DNA of 58,405 nucleotides, taken from NCBI GenBank assembly GCA_030620995.1, contig JAUXIK010000011.1, forward strand, positions 1 through 58,405. The letters run 5' to 3'. Source of the stretch: Candidatus Aegiribacteria sp. GTDB taxonomy: Bacteria > Fermentibacterota > Fermentibacteria > Fermentibacterales > JCC-6. Every line of letters starts with the position of its first letter. The first letter of the stretch is position 1. The notes beneath the pieces are model-generated. The model did not search any database. It was given only the letters and a program-made list of their open reading frames with translations, and was not told the DNA's origin. Position numbers and translations under genes: made by a program. This document shows, piece by piece, positions 7,805 through 16,538 of the stretch.

Positions 7805-8812
7805 ATGAAAGCATTCACTGCCATACTCTTCTGCGTTAGCTTTGCATACAGTCATACGATCATTACCACCTTCGACGTTCCCTACGGTTACATTACCGGT
7901 CTTGCCACTGACGATAACCTGGTCTGGGCAATAGACTCAATTACCGACTCTGTTTATGGGTTCGATGGATGGGCGGGTACAATGGAAGAATTTTTTTCTG
8001 TCGTTGGGACAGGCTCACCGGTAGGTTTGGCTTACGTCGACAGTATGCTCTACTATGCCGAAAGCGGCACTGCGATCCTGCATGCGATGAACACAAACGG
8101 TAGTTACATTGGCAGCTGGGATCTTTCAGGACTGGAAGTTCAGAGCATCACCGGTTTGGGATGGGAGCATGCTGATGACAGGAACGACACGGGGCTTCTC
8201 ATCGGAGATATCGGTTCCCATATCATATGGAAGGCTCATCCAATCGGTTCGTTCACAGAAGCCGATACTCTGATCGTACTGCCGGACACACTCAACTTCC
8301 ATGATATCTCAGGAGGTTTCTATAGCGAGGGCGGGTGCTGGATCGCATGTGAATCATCAAATCCGTATTACAGGATGCAGTACTGGACTGAGTGGGGTTT
8401 TTTTGGAACTGCCTATTATGATTTCTCGTCTACGTGCGGGGTCGCACAGTACATGCCCTATTTCTGGGATCATATCTGGGTAAGTGTTCCCTCTGAACTG
8501 AAGGTTTACCTCGACTGGTACGGTATGGGAGTGGAGGATGACACCAATGCCATGACCGATACGGACCTCCAGTGTTCAGAGAATCCCTTCAGTAACTGTG
8601 TGAACATCACACTTGAGGGGCTGTCAGAAGGTGCGTGCATCAGGATAATAGATGTTACCGGAAGAACTATTTTGGAATCACCATTCGATGGCAGCTTCAC
8701 CTGGAACGGTGAGTCTGCAAATGGAATTTACCTGTCTTCAGGATGCTACTTCGCTACAGTAATCCAGGAAAATGGTGAGGTCGGCTCGATCAGGCTGGTG
8801 CTGCTTCGGTAG
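7805..8812 (+). CDS. Secreted protein with a type IX-like (type A) C-terminal sorting domain
   Basis: 335 residues. Residues 1-16 form a short Sec signal peptide. Residues about 20-240 are a beta-rich domain with repeated blocks such as GLATDDNLVWAIDS and SPVGLAYVDSMLYYAE, resembling propeller-type blades, possibly a partial beta-propeller. The last about 80 residues (ENPFSN..., IRIIDVTGRTI, ANGIYLSSGCYFATVI, ending SIRLVLLR) match the fold pattern of the type A sorting domains used by type IX secretion in Bacteroidetes and related lineages. In those proteins the tail is recognised after export and the protein is released or anchored at the surface. AGAGGTG precedes the ATG. The enzymatic role, if any, is unknown. 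Confidence 0.8.
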   Translation: MKAFTAILFCVSFAYSHTIITTFDVPYGYITGLATDDNLVWAIDSITDSVYGFDGWAGTMEEFFSVVGTGSPVGLAYVDSMLYYAESGTAILHAMNTNGSYIGSWDLSGLEVQSITGLGWEHADDRNDTGLLIGDIGSHIIWKAHPIGSFTEADTLIVLPDTLNFHDISGGFYSEGGCWIACESSNPYYRMQYWTEWGFFGTAYYDFSSTCGVAQYMPYFWDHIWVSVPSELKVYLDWYGMGVEDDTNAMTDTDLQCSENPFSNCVNITLEGLSEGACIRIIDVTGRTILESPFDGSFTWNGESANGIYLSSGCYFATVIQENGEVGSIRLVLLR

Positions 8813-8961
8813 GATCGTTTCAGATCAGGAGAGATAGTATCACAATCCTGTCTCAGGGAAGCACGAGTTAGTCAGGCAATTCATATATTATCAACTATGG
8901 GATCTGCGGTCGGCATATATTTTTACATCATTATCAAACAAACAGGGGCGGAGAGAAAAAT

Positions 8962-10215
8962 ATGGGTAGAATTTTAATTATTACAATGGTTTCAGTACTC
9001 GTTGTCTTCATTCTATCATGCGGAGAGTCACAGGAAGAAGTAGCGCCGGGTGAAGGCTGGCAGGCGGATATTCAGTGGCTTGCCGATTCGTTTCCGGAGA
9101 TGCATTACGACCTTTTTATGTACGAGCCGGAAGACAGCCTTCAGAGCCGTCTCGACAGGCTTGAACAAAGCCTTGACAGCCTCAGCGATATGGAAACGGT
9201 TATGGAGCTTACCCGCGTGCTGGCCTCAATGCGGTGCAGCCATACAGGTATCGCCTTCTGGGAGTACGGTGACTGGATTGCCTATCCCATTTCCGTAATG
9301 TGGCTGGACGACGGGCTCTATGTTACCGCAATCGATAATGAGTATTCGGAGCTTATCGGCTCAAGACTCATGGAATACGGAGACAGGCCATCAATTGAAG
9401 CCGCTGCTGCCATGACCGAAATGTTTCCTGCAACTAACGACGTAGTCCCTAAGACCAGGGCGGAGAATTTCATGATGATGGCTTATCCCATGGAGGCTCT
9501 GGGTTTCGGAGATGCCGACTCAACGGTTTCTTTTACGTTCCTTGAAGCATCCGGTGATACCGTCATCATTCAGTTGAAGGCCATTGGTCAATCCGATGTT
9601 AACATGGAAATATTTCATAATTCCGAATCAGTCACTCTGCCCCTGTGGCTTGGTTCCGACGATTTTTACTGGCATCGTTATCTTTCCGAAAGAAGAATAC
9701 TCTACTGCGCATACAATTCATGCACCCTGATGAATGATTATCACATAAGCGATTATGTGGATGATCTCAGAGAGCTTATGGATTCCGAACCAGTTGATGC
9801 CGTAGTGGTGGACCTCAGAAGAAACTCCGGAGGCAATTCACTTGTGGCCCTGCTGCTGATAAACTGGCTTACGGAACTGTCTGAACAGGGGGATATCCAG
9901 CTTTATCTGATAATAGGCCGGTGGACCTACTCATCGGGTATTCTCAATGCCATTGAGATAAGCGAGATTCCCGGAGTTATTGTATATGGAGAGAATACCG
10001 GTGGAGCCCCGAACCATCTCGGTGAAGTCAGGAGCACTCAACTGCCATGGTCAGGACTGACCGTAGGCTACCCGACAAAGTATTTCCAGAGAGTGGAAGG
10101 CGAAGGAGCCACGATGAGGCCGGATGTGTATGTGCCTATGAATTCCGGAATGCTCTTTTTCGGTGAAAACCGCATACTCGATACTATTTACGAAGACCTT
10201 GAAAAGAGCAGATAG
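8962..10215 (+). CDS. Predicted lipoprotein, S41-family (tail-specific protease-like) peptidase
   Basis: 417 residues. The N-terminus has a hydrophobic stretch ending in ILSC at about residue 20, consistent with a lipoprotein signal (cysteine acylated after cleavage). The C-terminal half carries VVDLRRNSGGNS, the conserved D-x-R-x-N-x-G-G motif of S41 peptidases. It is followed by WTYSSGILNA, where the second Ser fits the usual nucleophile site, and ENTGGAPNH. No PDZ domain is evident between the N-terminal helical domain and the peptidase core. It is therefore closer to stand-alone S41 enzymes than to CtpA. GGCGGAGAG precedes the ATG. It converges with the glycosyltransferase operon. The substrate is unknown and activity has not been shown. 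Confidence 0.8.
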   Translation: MGRILIITMVSVLVVFILSCGESQEEVAPGEGWQADIQWLADSFPEMHYDLFMYEPEDSLQSRLDRLEQSLDSLSDMETVMELTRVLASMRCSHTGIAFWEYGDWIAYPISVMWLDDGLYVTAIDNEYSELIGSRLMEYGDRPSIEAAAAMTEMFPATNDVVPKTRAENFMMMAYPMEALGFGDADSTVSFTFLEASGDTVIIQLKAIGQSDVNMEIFHNSESVTLPLWLGSDDFYWHRYLSERRILYCAYNSCTLMNDYHISDYVDDLRELMDSEPVDAVVVDLRRNSGGNSLVALLLINWLTELSEQGDIQLYLIIGRWTYSSGILNAIEISEIPGVIVYGENTGGAPNHLGEVRSTQLPWSGLTVGYPTKYFQRVEGEGATMRPDVYVPMNSGMLFFGENRILDTIYEDLEKSR

Positions 10216-10254
10216 AAATAAGTATACTGTCCTCGGATAGGGATAGGACGCAAA

Positions 10255-11493
10255 TTAGGTCAGGATATCTGTCCAGGCTTCGATCAGATCATCGGTATAT
10301 CGATCGACGGAGAAGTCTTTCAGTACTTTTTCTCTTCCCCGGGAAGCAAGATCTTCTGCCAGATCAGGATCGGTGAGCAGCTTCTCAATCGCGTTCGCAA
10401 GTCCTTCATGATCTCCCGGTGAGGTAAGCAGACCGTTCACGCCATCTTCGATCAGCTCGGGTATACCGGTAAGCCTTGTGGAGATTGCCGACACGCCGAT
10501 TCCCATCGCTTCCATAAGAGCAACTGGAATCCCATCCATATCTCCATTCGGAGCTTCTACGGATGGGAGCACAAAGAGGGTAGAGGTTGAAACCGCTTCC
10601 AGTACTTTGTTTGAAGGCAGTAGACCTATGAAATCCACGATTCCATCGAGTTCGTACTCTTTTACTACATTTCTGAAATATTCCAGCCTGTTCCCCGCCT
10701 GGTCAGTTCCGGCAATAATGCATTTAAAACTGATGTTTTTTTCGTGGAGTATTCTGCAGGCTTGAAGAAGCACTTCCACACCTTTTTTCGGTACAAGTCC
10801 GCTTGCGACGCACATTAGAATCGGTATATCTGAACTGGACTGTTCTCGCGGAGGGAGGAATTTCGGTTCAAGACCAAGATGAGTGACTTTCAATTTATTA
10901 TCCGGAAAATCTCCAAAACGCTTCGTGAGGAAAACTCTGTTGAAATGTGAAATAGTGAATACTGTCTGCGCGTTCTTCAGTAGTGTGGCAAGCCTTTTAT
11001 TGCTCTCAGGTGTAAAAATGTCCTGAGCGTGGGTTGTAACGGAAAACGGGATATCCAGAAGTGCTCCCGCCCACATCGCAATATGTGCTGCATCCTTAGC
11101 GAAGTGAGCATGAAGGAGGTCTGGTTTATCACTGAGTACACTCCGGGCATACGCCGCCCCTGCGAGAAAGTATCTGAATGTACCTGATAGAAGGGCTTTG
11201 AAAGCGTAGTGTGTGAACCTGAACGGCATCTTCAGAAAAAGCGGAAAAACCCCTTTCAATGATTCCTTTGCAAGCGACAGGACTGGAAGCCTGCACCAGT
11301 GCAGCGGCAGATCTCTTGAAATGAGAATATCCGGATGCTTTATTCCATCCTCCGACAGGACTTTGTCCCAGAGATCGGAGTCAGGAGAGCCTGGAGGCAG
11401 ATGGATGCTTAATGAAATGTCCTTTTCCGCGAGAGCTGCTATCTCCCTGGCAACATATGTGGGTAGGAAATCAAGCAGATATGTAATGTTCAT
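10255..11493 (-). CDS. Glycosyltransferase family 4 protein (GT-B fold), last gene of a four-gene cluster
   Basis: 412 residues. The N-terminal Rossmann half includes DLLHAHFAKDAAHIAMWAG and THAQDIFTPES. The C-terminal nucleotide-sugar half has VPKKGVEVLLQACRIL, then EAPNGDMDGIPVALMEAM with the acidic residues spaced like the E-x7-E motif of retaining GT4 enzymes, then GIPELIEDGVNGLL. Such enzymes add a sugar from a nucleotide donor to a lipid-linked or polysaccharide acceptor at the inner face of the inner membrane. It starts 4 nt after the neighbouring GT gene and ends the minus-strand operon. The specific sugar and acceptor cannot be told from sequence. Confidence 0.9.
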   Translation of the reverse strand: MNITYLLDFLPTYVAREIAALAEKDISLSIHLPPGSPDSDLWDKVLSEDGIKHPDILISRDLPLHWCRLPVLSLAKESLKGVFPLFLKMPFRFTHYAFKALLSGTFRYFLAGAAYARSVLSDKPDLLHAHFAKDAAHIAMWAGALLDIPFSVTTHAQDIFTPESNKRLATLLKNAQTVFTISHFNRVFLTKRFGDFPDNKLKVTHLGLEPKFLPPREQSSSDIPILMCVASGLVPKKGVEVLLQACRILHEKNISFKCIIAGTDQAGNRLEYFRNVVKEYELDGIVDFIGLLPSNKVLEAVSTSTLFVLPSVEAPNGDMDGIPVALMEAMGIGVSAISTRLTGIPELIEDGVNGLLTSPGDHEGLANAIEKLLTDPDLAEDLASRGREKVLKDFSVDRYTDDLIEAWTDILT

Positions 11494-11497
11494 GTTT

Positions 11498-12820
11498 CTA
11501 TTCCATGTCTCCTGAGACTATTCCGTCCAGAAATGCTCCGAACCGCTTCATGATGTTTCTGGCGTTGAATATTTCTTCCATGGCTTTTTTTCTGAGTGTT
11601 CCGTGAAGTTTGTTCCTTCTCCAGTCATTGAAAACCTCTTCCAGGGTTTCCGCGAATCCTTCGGGGGAAGGCTTAGCTATGTAACCCGCTTTCAGGATTC
11701 TTACATAGTTCGTCATATCGCCTTCAGGCGCAATCGCGAATATAGGTTTCCCGGTTCTGAGGTATTCAGCAAGCTTGGATGAGTTCTTGAGCTCCGCACC
11801 GGGAATGTCGCCGAGACTTGCCAGAAGAACATCCGATTCGATCTGACAGCGGGGCACATCTTTGAATGGAACAGTATCGATCAGTTCAAGGTTTGAAGAG
11901 AGCTCAATCGTTTTCAGAAGATCGCAGTGTTCGGGTTCCTGTTTACCGATAAGCCTGATTTTAACAGGGGCGTCCGGATGCCTGTCAAGGAAGAGCCTCA
12001 GCCCTCTGTAAATATTCACGGGTGACTGGCTGCCGAAAAAATTGCCGGTGCAGGTTATAAGCAGAAAATCCCGTTCGGAGATATCGTCCTTTTTGGGAAG
12101 TTCCTGTTCGGGATTGTACCCGTTTTCAACAACATGTGTCGGAGGGCAGGCAGTTCCGTAAGTATTCCTGAAATATTCCGTTGAACCGTTCGTTGTCGCA
12201 ACGATGCCATCGGCATGCTCGACAACGTATTTCTCCAGCCGGGCTTCGATCCACCGGTTAAGTCTGTTTGGCCATGAAACATTGGAATCGTTAAGCCACA
12301 GGTCTCCAAAGAATGGAACAAACGGGATTCCCGATATCCGTGCTATGATCCCCGCGATGATATGCATTGAGTGATGAGGACCAAAAGAAACTATTACTTC
12401 AGCCTTCTTCTCTTCTGCAAGGCGTAATCCGACGGGTACAACAAAAGGAACCCATGTAATAAGCCTGTCCGGAAAGAGTACATAATCCCGCAGGAATTTC
12501 AACAGGGGATTGCCTGCCGCGATCTGCAAAGGCGCCGATTCTGTATCCGAACGGCAATTGCGTGATGTTCCGGAAATGCGCGCTCGGAGCTTTTCGGCTA
12601 TCAGGGTAAGGTCGGGATGGTATACTCTTGTGACATCGAGATATTCCGGAAGCATGTCTTCAAGTGTAGGATCGAACGGCAGTCCTCTCGGATTGCTTAC
12701 CGTTATCGGCACCATCTCCCAGCCGGCTTCGGGCATGAACCTTGAAACATTCATGATTACAGGAGTTGCGCCGCTGGTAAGGGGTGGAAAGCTGCTCGCA
12801 AGAAACAGAAATCTCTTCAT
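11498..12820 (-). CDS. Glycosyltransferase, GT4-like
   Basis: I chose ATG at 12820 (MKRFLFLASSFPP...) because it overlaps the upstream gene's TGA as ATGA and has GGAG 8 nt upstream; a TTG 27 nt earlier would only add a non-conserved tail. The 440-residue product has an N-terminal SSFPPLTSGATPVIMN segment typical of GT4 enzymes that act on lipid-linked oligosaccharides. It has a donor-half segment KNSSKLAEYLRTGKPIFAIA, which corresponds to the Lys-Leu-x-Glu-Tyr motif, and a late VFNDWRRN region. No classical E-x7-E is evident. It likely builds a surface polysaccharide with its three neighbours. Confidence 0.85.
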   Translation of the reverse strand: MKRFLFLASSFPPLTSGATPVIMNVSRFMPEAGWEMVPITVSNPRGLPFDPTLEDMLPEYLDVTRVYHPDLTLIAEKLRARISGTSRNCRSDTESAPLQIAAGNPLLKFLRDYVLFPDRLITWVPFVVPVGLRLAEEKKAEVIVSFGPHHSMHIIAGIIARISGIPFVPFFGDLWLNDSNVSWPNRLNRWIEARLEKYVVEHADGIVATTNGSTEYFRNTYGTACPPTHVVENGYNPEQELPKKDDISERDFLLITCTGNFFGSQSPVNIYRGLRLFLDRHPDAPVKIRLIGKQEPEHCDLLKTIELSSNLELIDTVPFKDVPRCQIESDVLLASLGDIPGAELKNSSKLAEYLRTGKPIFAIAPEGDMTNYVRILKAGYIAKPSPEGFAETLEEVFNDWRRNKLHGTLRKKAMEEIFNARNIMKRFGAFLDGIVSGDME

Positions 12821-13920
12821 ACAGACAACTCCATACAAACTTTGCAACCAGCAGTTTCTTCCGCAAGGTTAACAAACTCCCTTCCGGTATCTTGACATGT
12901 ATAGAACTCCTCAGCCATCCTGTGCGCACTCGCAGACATTTTTTCTCTCAATGTTTCGTTGTCAACCAATTCTCTCAGGTACTTTGCGCACTCCTTCTCA
13001 TCCCCCGGAGGTATCAGATACCCGTTAATACCATGGGTTACCAGTTCAGGAACAGCGCCGGCGTCGGCAGCTACAACGGGCAGACCAGCCCACATGGCTT
13101 CAGCAACCGCGATCCCGAATCCCTCCCAATGTGACAGATTCGCAAGGATGTGACTCTGATTATACATTTCGTGCAGATCATTCTGAGAAAGGTGACTCAT
13201 GAAAGTAACCTTTCCACGGAGGGAATCTCTGTCCGCTTCCCTTCGAACCGCATCTGCGTAACCTTCATCACTTGTTTCATCTCCGAGTATCAGCAGATGA
13301 AACTCCCTGTTTCCCAAACCTGCGCATGCCTTCACAAGAGTGAGCTGATCCTTTCTGGGACAGATGGTGCCCACAGAAAGAATGCGTACCGGCTGCTGCA
13401 TCCTGCTGCCGGGAGTAAGCTTAAATCGTTCGAAGCCGGGTGGAACAATGCAGAGCCTTTCTTCCGGTATTCCCAGGGAAACCACATCATTAGCGGTGCT
13501 CAGACTATTAACCCATATCTTTCGCCCGCAGGAAAGAAACCAGCGGACAATACTTCTTCTGGCGCTGGAAACATCACCGGATCTGTCATGCCACTCCAGA
13601 TGATGGACCAGATACAGAACGGGGTACTTCCGTACAGAAAGGAGCATTCTGAGGGGAACCATGAAACTGTAACTTTTACTGATCACTATCAGATCAGGTT
13701 TGTATTTCAACACCTGTCCAAGTACATGAAGGGATGTTCGGAACCTTAGACCTCTGATCTTCTCAGGTATTGAAGTGAAATGCACCACATCAACTTCATG
13801 TCCTGCCTGGCGCAGCGCTTCAACCATTCTGAAATTGAAAGAATACCCGCCGCTACTGTAATCTCTCAGTCCCAGCATAACAAAGGATATTCTCAAGCTG
13901 TTTCTATGGAGAGTTTTCAT
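12817..13920 (-). CDS. Glycosyltransferase family 4 protein
   Basis: 367 residues, both GT-B halves intact. The start region FVMLGLRDYSSGGYSFNFRM is the glycine-rich acceptor-side loop. The donor half has ILSVGTICPRKDQLTLVKAC followed by HWEGFGIAVAEAMWAGLPVV, with E-x7-E (EGFGIAVAE) and VPELVTHGINGYLIPPGD. These are strong GT4 hallmarks of a retaining mechanism. ATGA overlaps link it to the GT genes on both sides (13917-13920 upstream, 12817-12820 downstream), so the three are translationally coupled. Confidence 0.92.
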   Translation of the reverse strand: MKTLHRNSLRISFVMLGLRDYSSGGYSFNFRMVEALRQAGHEVDVVHFTSIPEKIRGLRFRTSLHVLGQVLKYKPDLIVISKSYSFMVPLRMLLSVRKYPVLYLVHHLEWHDRSGDVSSARRSIVRWFLSCGRKIWVNSLSTANDVVSLGIPEERLCIVPPGFERFKLTPGSRMQQPVRILSVGTICPRKDQLTLVKACAGLGNREFHLLILGDETSDEGYADAVRREADRDSLRGKVTFMSHLSQNDLHEMYNQSHILANLSHWEGFGIAVAEAMWAGLPVVAADAGAVPELVTHGINGYLIPPGDEKECAKYLRELVDNETLREKMSASAHRMAEEFYTCQDTGREFVNLAEETAGCKVCMELSV

Positions 13921-15179
13921 AATGAAAGCTCCACATACAGATCAACGAGTTTCTTTTCCTCAACAGGCCAGTTGTATTTATCAAGTGAAGCCTTTCTTCC
14001 CCGTATTCCCATTTGTCGCATCTCATCCGGTGAGCGAATAAACCCTTTTAATCCTTCTGCGATTTCCTGCGGACTGGAGGGATCAACCAATATTCCGCAG
14101 CTGTGTTTATTGATTATCCGTGCCATTTCGGGGAAGTCGCTGGCCATCACGGGCAAACCGGCCATCATATATTCGTACAGTTTGTTGGGCAGGGAATAGT
14201 AATGGTTAAGACATGTATTCTCAAAAAGGATCAGACCGGCGTCTGCTGACACCGTTACTTCCGGGAGAGCTTCAGAAGGAACGGGTGGAAGAAGGAAAAC
14301 AGTGTTCTTCAGATTCATTTCACTGTGCATTCTATGCAGCGTTCCCTGCCAGGCATCATGACCTATTATGACGATAGCAATTTTTTCGTCCCTGAGGACG
14401 GAAGCGGCTTCAAGCAGTTTATCCAGCCCTCTCTCAGGGCAGATGACTCCCTGGTAAAGTATTACCGGAACACCTGCCGGGATAGCGAGTCTATTCCGAA
14501 GATAGGAACTCTCCGGCAGTTCTCTTATTGGATCTGTGCTGTTTTCAATTATGACCAGCTTGCTGATTGAAGGATACATTTCTTTCATAACCTCACCCCT
14601 GGAAGGTGTTACCGCGATAACGGCATCTGTCTTCGGAATGAATTTTTTCTCGGTGATTCTGTAACGGAACCGATCGAGAGCCGATGTAGCTATGAAATAC
14701 CTTGAGGATTCGAGCCAGAGTTCATGAGAATCGTAAACAAGTTTAGCTCCAGTCTTTCCGGCAGCCTTTGCGCAGATGAAGAGGGTATCCAGATCATTTG
14801 CGTGAAATATATCCGCACCGGTCGAAAGCGCTGCTTTGTAGAGTCTGTATTCCCAAGGGAAAGCCCTTGTAAGATCAGTCAGAAATCTTCTGAAGCGATT
14901 ACGGCGAAGGAGTTTAATAATTCTGCTCTTAAGGGATTCATTTTCTTTTGCAGATGCGTCTATCACTTTTTCTCGGAGCGCGTTACGTCGGATGGAATCT
15001 TTAAGCGGTCTGAGTATCCGAATATTCTTCCAGGTTTCCTCAGTCGGACAGCCCTCCTCCGTTTCAGCGATGATGGTGACGTTGAAACCGGCCTCTGTAA
15101 GACTGATCGCTTCCTTTTTAACTCTCGCGTCATTCCAGAGTTGGTTTTTGACCACCATGCATACTTTAATAGATTCCAC
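13917..15179 (-). CDS. Glycosyltransferase family 4 protein, first gene of the GT cluster
   Basis: 420 residues with GTG start and CAGGAG ribosome site. The acceptor half has KNQLWNDARVKKEAISLTEAG, a motif seen in GT4 enzymes that modify envelope glycans, and YDSHELWLESS. The donor half has VILYQGVICPERGLDKLL, SLPNKLYEYMMAGLPVMASD and HSCGILVDPSSPQ, all normal GT4 signatures. The first part has a long Lys/Arg-rich insert (about residues 60-105), which may lie at the membrane surface. It is divergent from aspartokinase and read from the promoter candidate at 15237-15265. Confidence 0.92.
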   Translation of the reverse strand: MESIKVCMVVKNQLWNDARVKKEAISLTEAGFNVTIIAETEEGCPTEETWKNIRILRPLKDSIRRNALREKVIDASAKENESLKSRIIKLLRRNRFRRFLTDLTRAFPWEYRLYKAALSTGADIFHANDLDTLFICAKAAGKTGAKLVYDSHELWLESSRYFIATSALDRFRYRITEKKFIPKTDAVIAVTPSRGEVMKEMYPSISKLVIIENSTDPIRELPESSYLRNRLAIPAGVPVILYQGVICPERGLDKLLEAASVLRDEKIAIVIIGHDAWQGTLHRMHSEMNLKNTVFLLPPVPSEALPEVTVSADAGLILFENTCLNHYYSLPNKLYEYMMAGLPVMASDFPEMARIINKHSCGILVDPSSPQEIAEGLKGFIRSPDEMRQMGIRGRKASLDKYNWPVEEKKLVDLYVELSL

Positions 15180-15236
15180 AAAGACTCCTGATTCGTTAAC
15201 CGGTCTGGCTGTAGTATGTTTAAAAATCCGGGCGAC

Positions 15237-15265
15237 AGTATACTTAAAAGGAACAGATTACTCAA
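15237..15265 (-). promoter_or_regulatory. Candidate sigma-70 promoter of the glycosyltransferase operon
   Basis: On the minus strand, TTGAGT (15265-15260), 17 nt, then TATACT (15242-15237); transcription would start near 15230 and give a leader of about 50 nt to the GTG at 15179. The -10 box lies inside one copy of a 13-nt direct repeat (AGTATGTTTAAAA at 15213-15225 and AGTATACTTAAAA at 15237-15249, plus-strand reading). That repeat could be an operator. Confidence 0.45.
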
Positions 15266-15347
15266 GAATGGATATTTTCAGGAATGATACCGGCAGTAGA
15301 ATGCTGATGAAATATGCAGGTAAGATCACTGCGGGAGGGTAACAGAA

Positions 15348-16538
15348 GTGAATAGACTATGTGTGATGAAGTTCGGGGGAACCTGTCTTGCTTCCGGGGA
15401 GGACAGAAAGATATCCATGCGGCACTGCATCCGGCAATTGACAAAGCATGAAAAACTCATTGTAGTTGTATCCGCGATGGGAAGAAAGGGTGATCCCTAT
15501 TCTACCGATACTCTTCTTGAAATGGTTTCTTCTCCATCGAAACCGGAAAAAGCCTGCCTTATGGCTACCGGTGAAATTATCTCTGCTACCGTTATGGCTG
15601 ATATGCTTAGATCTGAAGGAGTATCAGCGAGGGCAATAACCGGCTGGAACGCAGGCATTCGCACGAATAAAAATAATTGTGATTCAAAACTGGAGTCGAT
15701 CGACAGAAGAACTCTCCAGGCAGTTCTGGAGGAGTATGACTGTATTGTCGTTGCCGGTTTTCAGGGAATGGGAAGTAATGGAATGGTTTCCACTCTTGGC
15801 AGGGGAGGAAGCGATATAACCGCAATTGCGCTGGCTGCAGCTCTTGATGCTGACGAAGTGCTGCTGTACAAGAAAATAAATTCAGTGTTCACGGCAGATC
15901 CGGATAAAGTTCCCGGAGTCATAAGTGTGGAAAAAATCAGTTATGAAGATTTGAGTCAGCTTGGCTGGCAGGGAGCGGAGGTTGTACATCCCAGAGCTTC
16001 GGAAATCGCCGGAAAAGCGGGAGTTAAAATTAATATCCTGTCTCATTCCACAGGCAAGCGAGTCACAGAGATAGAACCATTTGTTATTCATAATGGGAAG
16101 TACATTACAGGTGTCGCGTCCGGCCCTGATGTGACACAGTATAAAATCAGAAAAAACGATGAAGCAACTCTGCATGGATTCTACTCGAAAGCATTCGGAC
16201 TCATAGCTGAAGCTTCAGTTTCGATGGATATGTTCAGTGTGTTCGGATCCACAGCCATGTTTACGGTTCTCTGCGAGGAGAGCGGAACGGTATCTGAAGT
16301 TCTTAGAGGGAACATGATCGAATTTGAAACGGTTTCACCCTGTTCGAAAGTATCGATAGTAGGGGCGGGGATGCATGGAATTAAAGGAGTTATGGCAAGG
16401 TTCTCCTCAGCGCTGGATCAGGCAGACATCGATATGCTTCAGACCGTTGACTCTCATGCAACCATCTCGGCACTTGTTATGCTGAACCAGAGAGACTGTG
16501 CGCTCAGGGCTCTTCACAGAGAGTTTCTGGAAGAATGA
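15348..16538 (+). CDS. lysC: Aspartokinase-like amino acid kinase with C-terminal ACT domains
   Basis: 396 residues, GTG start with GGGAGGG. Aspartokinases phosphorylate aspartate with ATP, the first step toward Lys, Thr, Met and diaminopimelate. Seen: N-terminal VMKFGGTCLASGED (family KFGGTS), STLGRGGSDITAIALAAALDADE, and WQGAEVVHPRASEIAGKAGV, followed by a C-terminal regulatory region ending in ARFSSALDQADIDMLQTVD and LHREFLEE, an ACT-domain pattern for feedback control. Deviations: the segment normally reading TDV(D/P)G before the TADP motif is KKINS here (YKKINSVFTADP), and GGSDTTA is GGSDITA. Nucleotide binding may therefore be altered. The stop overlaps the uppP ATG. The symbol names the family, not a proven function. 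Confidence 0.85.
   Translation: MNRLCVMKFGGTCLASGEDRKISMRHCIRQLTKHEKLIVVVSAMGRKGDPYSTDTLLEMVSSPSKPEKACLMATGEIISATVMADMLRSEGVSARAITGWNAGIRTNKNNCDSKLESIDRRTLQAVLEEYDCIVVAGFQGMGSNGMVSTLGRGGSDITAIALAAALDADEVLLYKKINSVFTADPDKVPGVISVEKISYEDLSQLGWQGAEVVHPRASEIAGKAGVKINILSHSTGKRVTEIEPFVIHNGKYITGVASGPDVTQYKIRKNDEATLHGFYSKAFGLIAEASVSMDMFSVFGSTAMFTVLCEESGTVSEVLRGNMIEFETVSPCSKVSIVGAGMHGIKGVMARFSSALDQADIDMLQTVDSHATISALVMLNQRDCALRALHREFLEE

Noticed and set aside
7329..7808. Open reading frame of 159 codons through the tandem repeats
   Set aside because: It exists because 45 is divisible by three. There is no ribosome site before its GTG, two other frames are also open, and most unit differences change amino acids.
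10229..10249. GTCCT/AGGAC hairpin between the convergent S41 and glycosyltransferase genes
   Set aside because: Only five base pairs with no T-run on either strand, so a terminator cannot be claimed.
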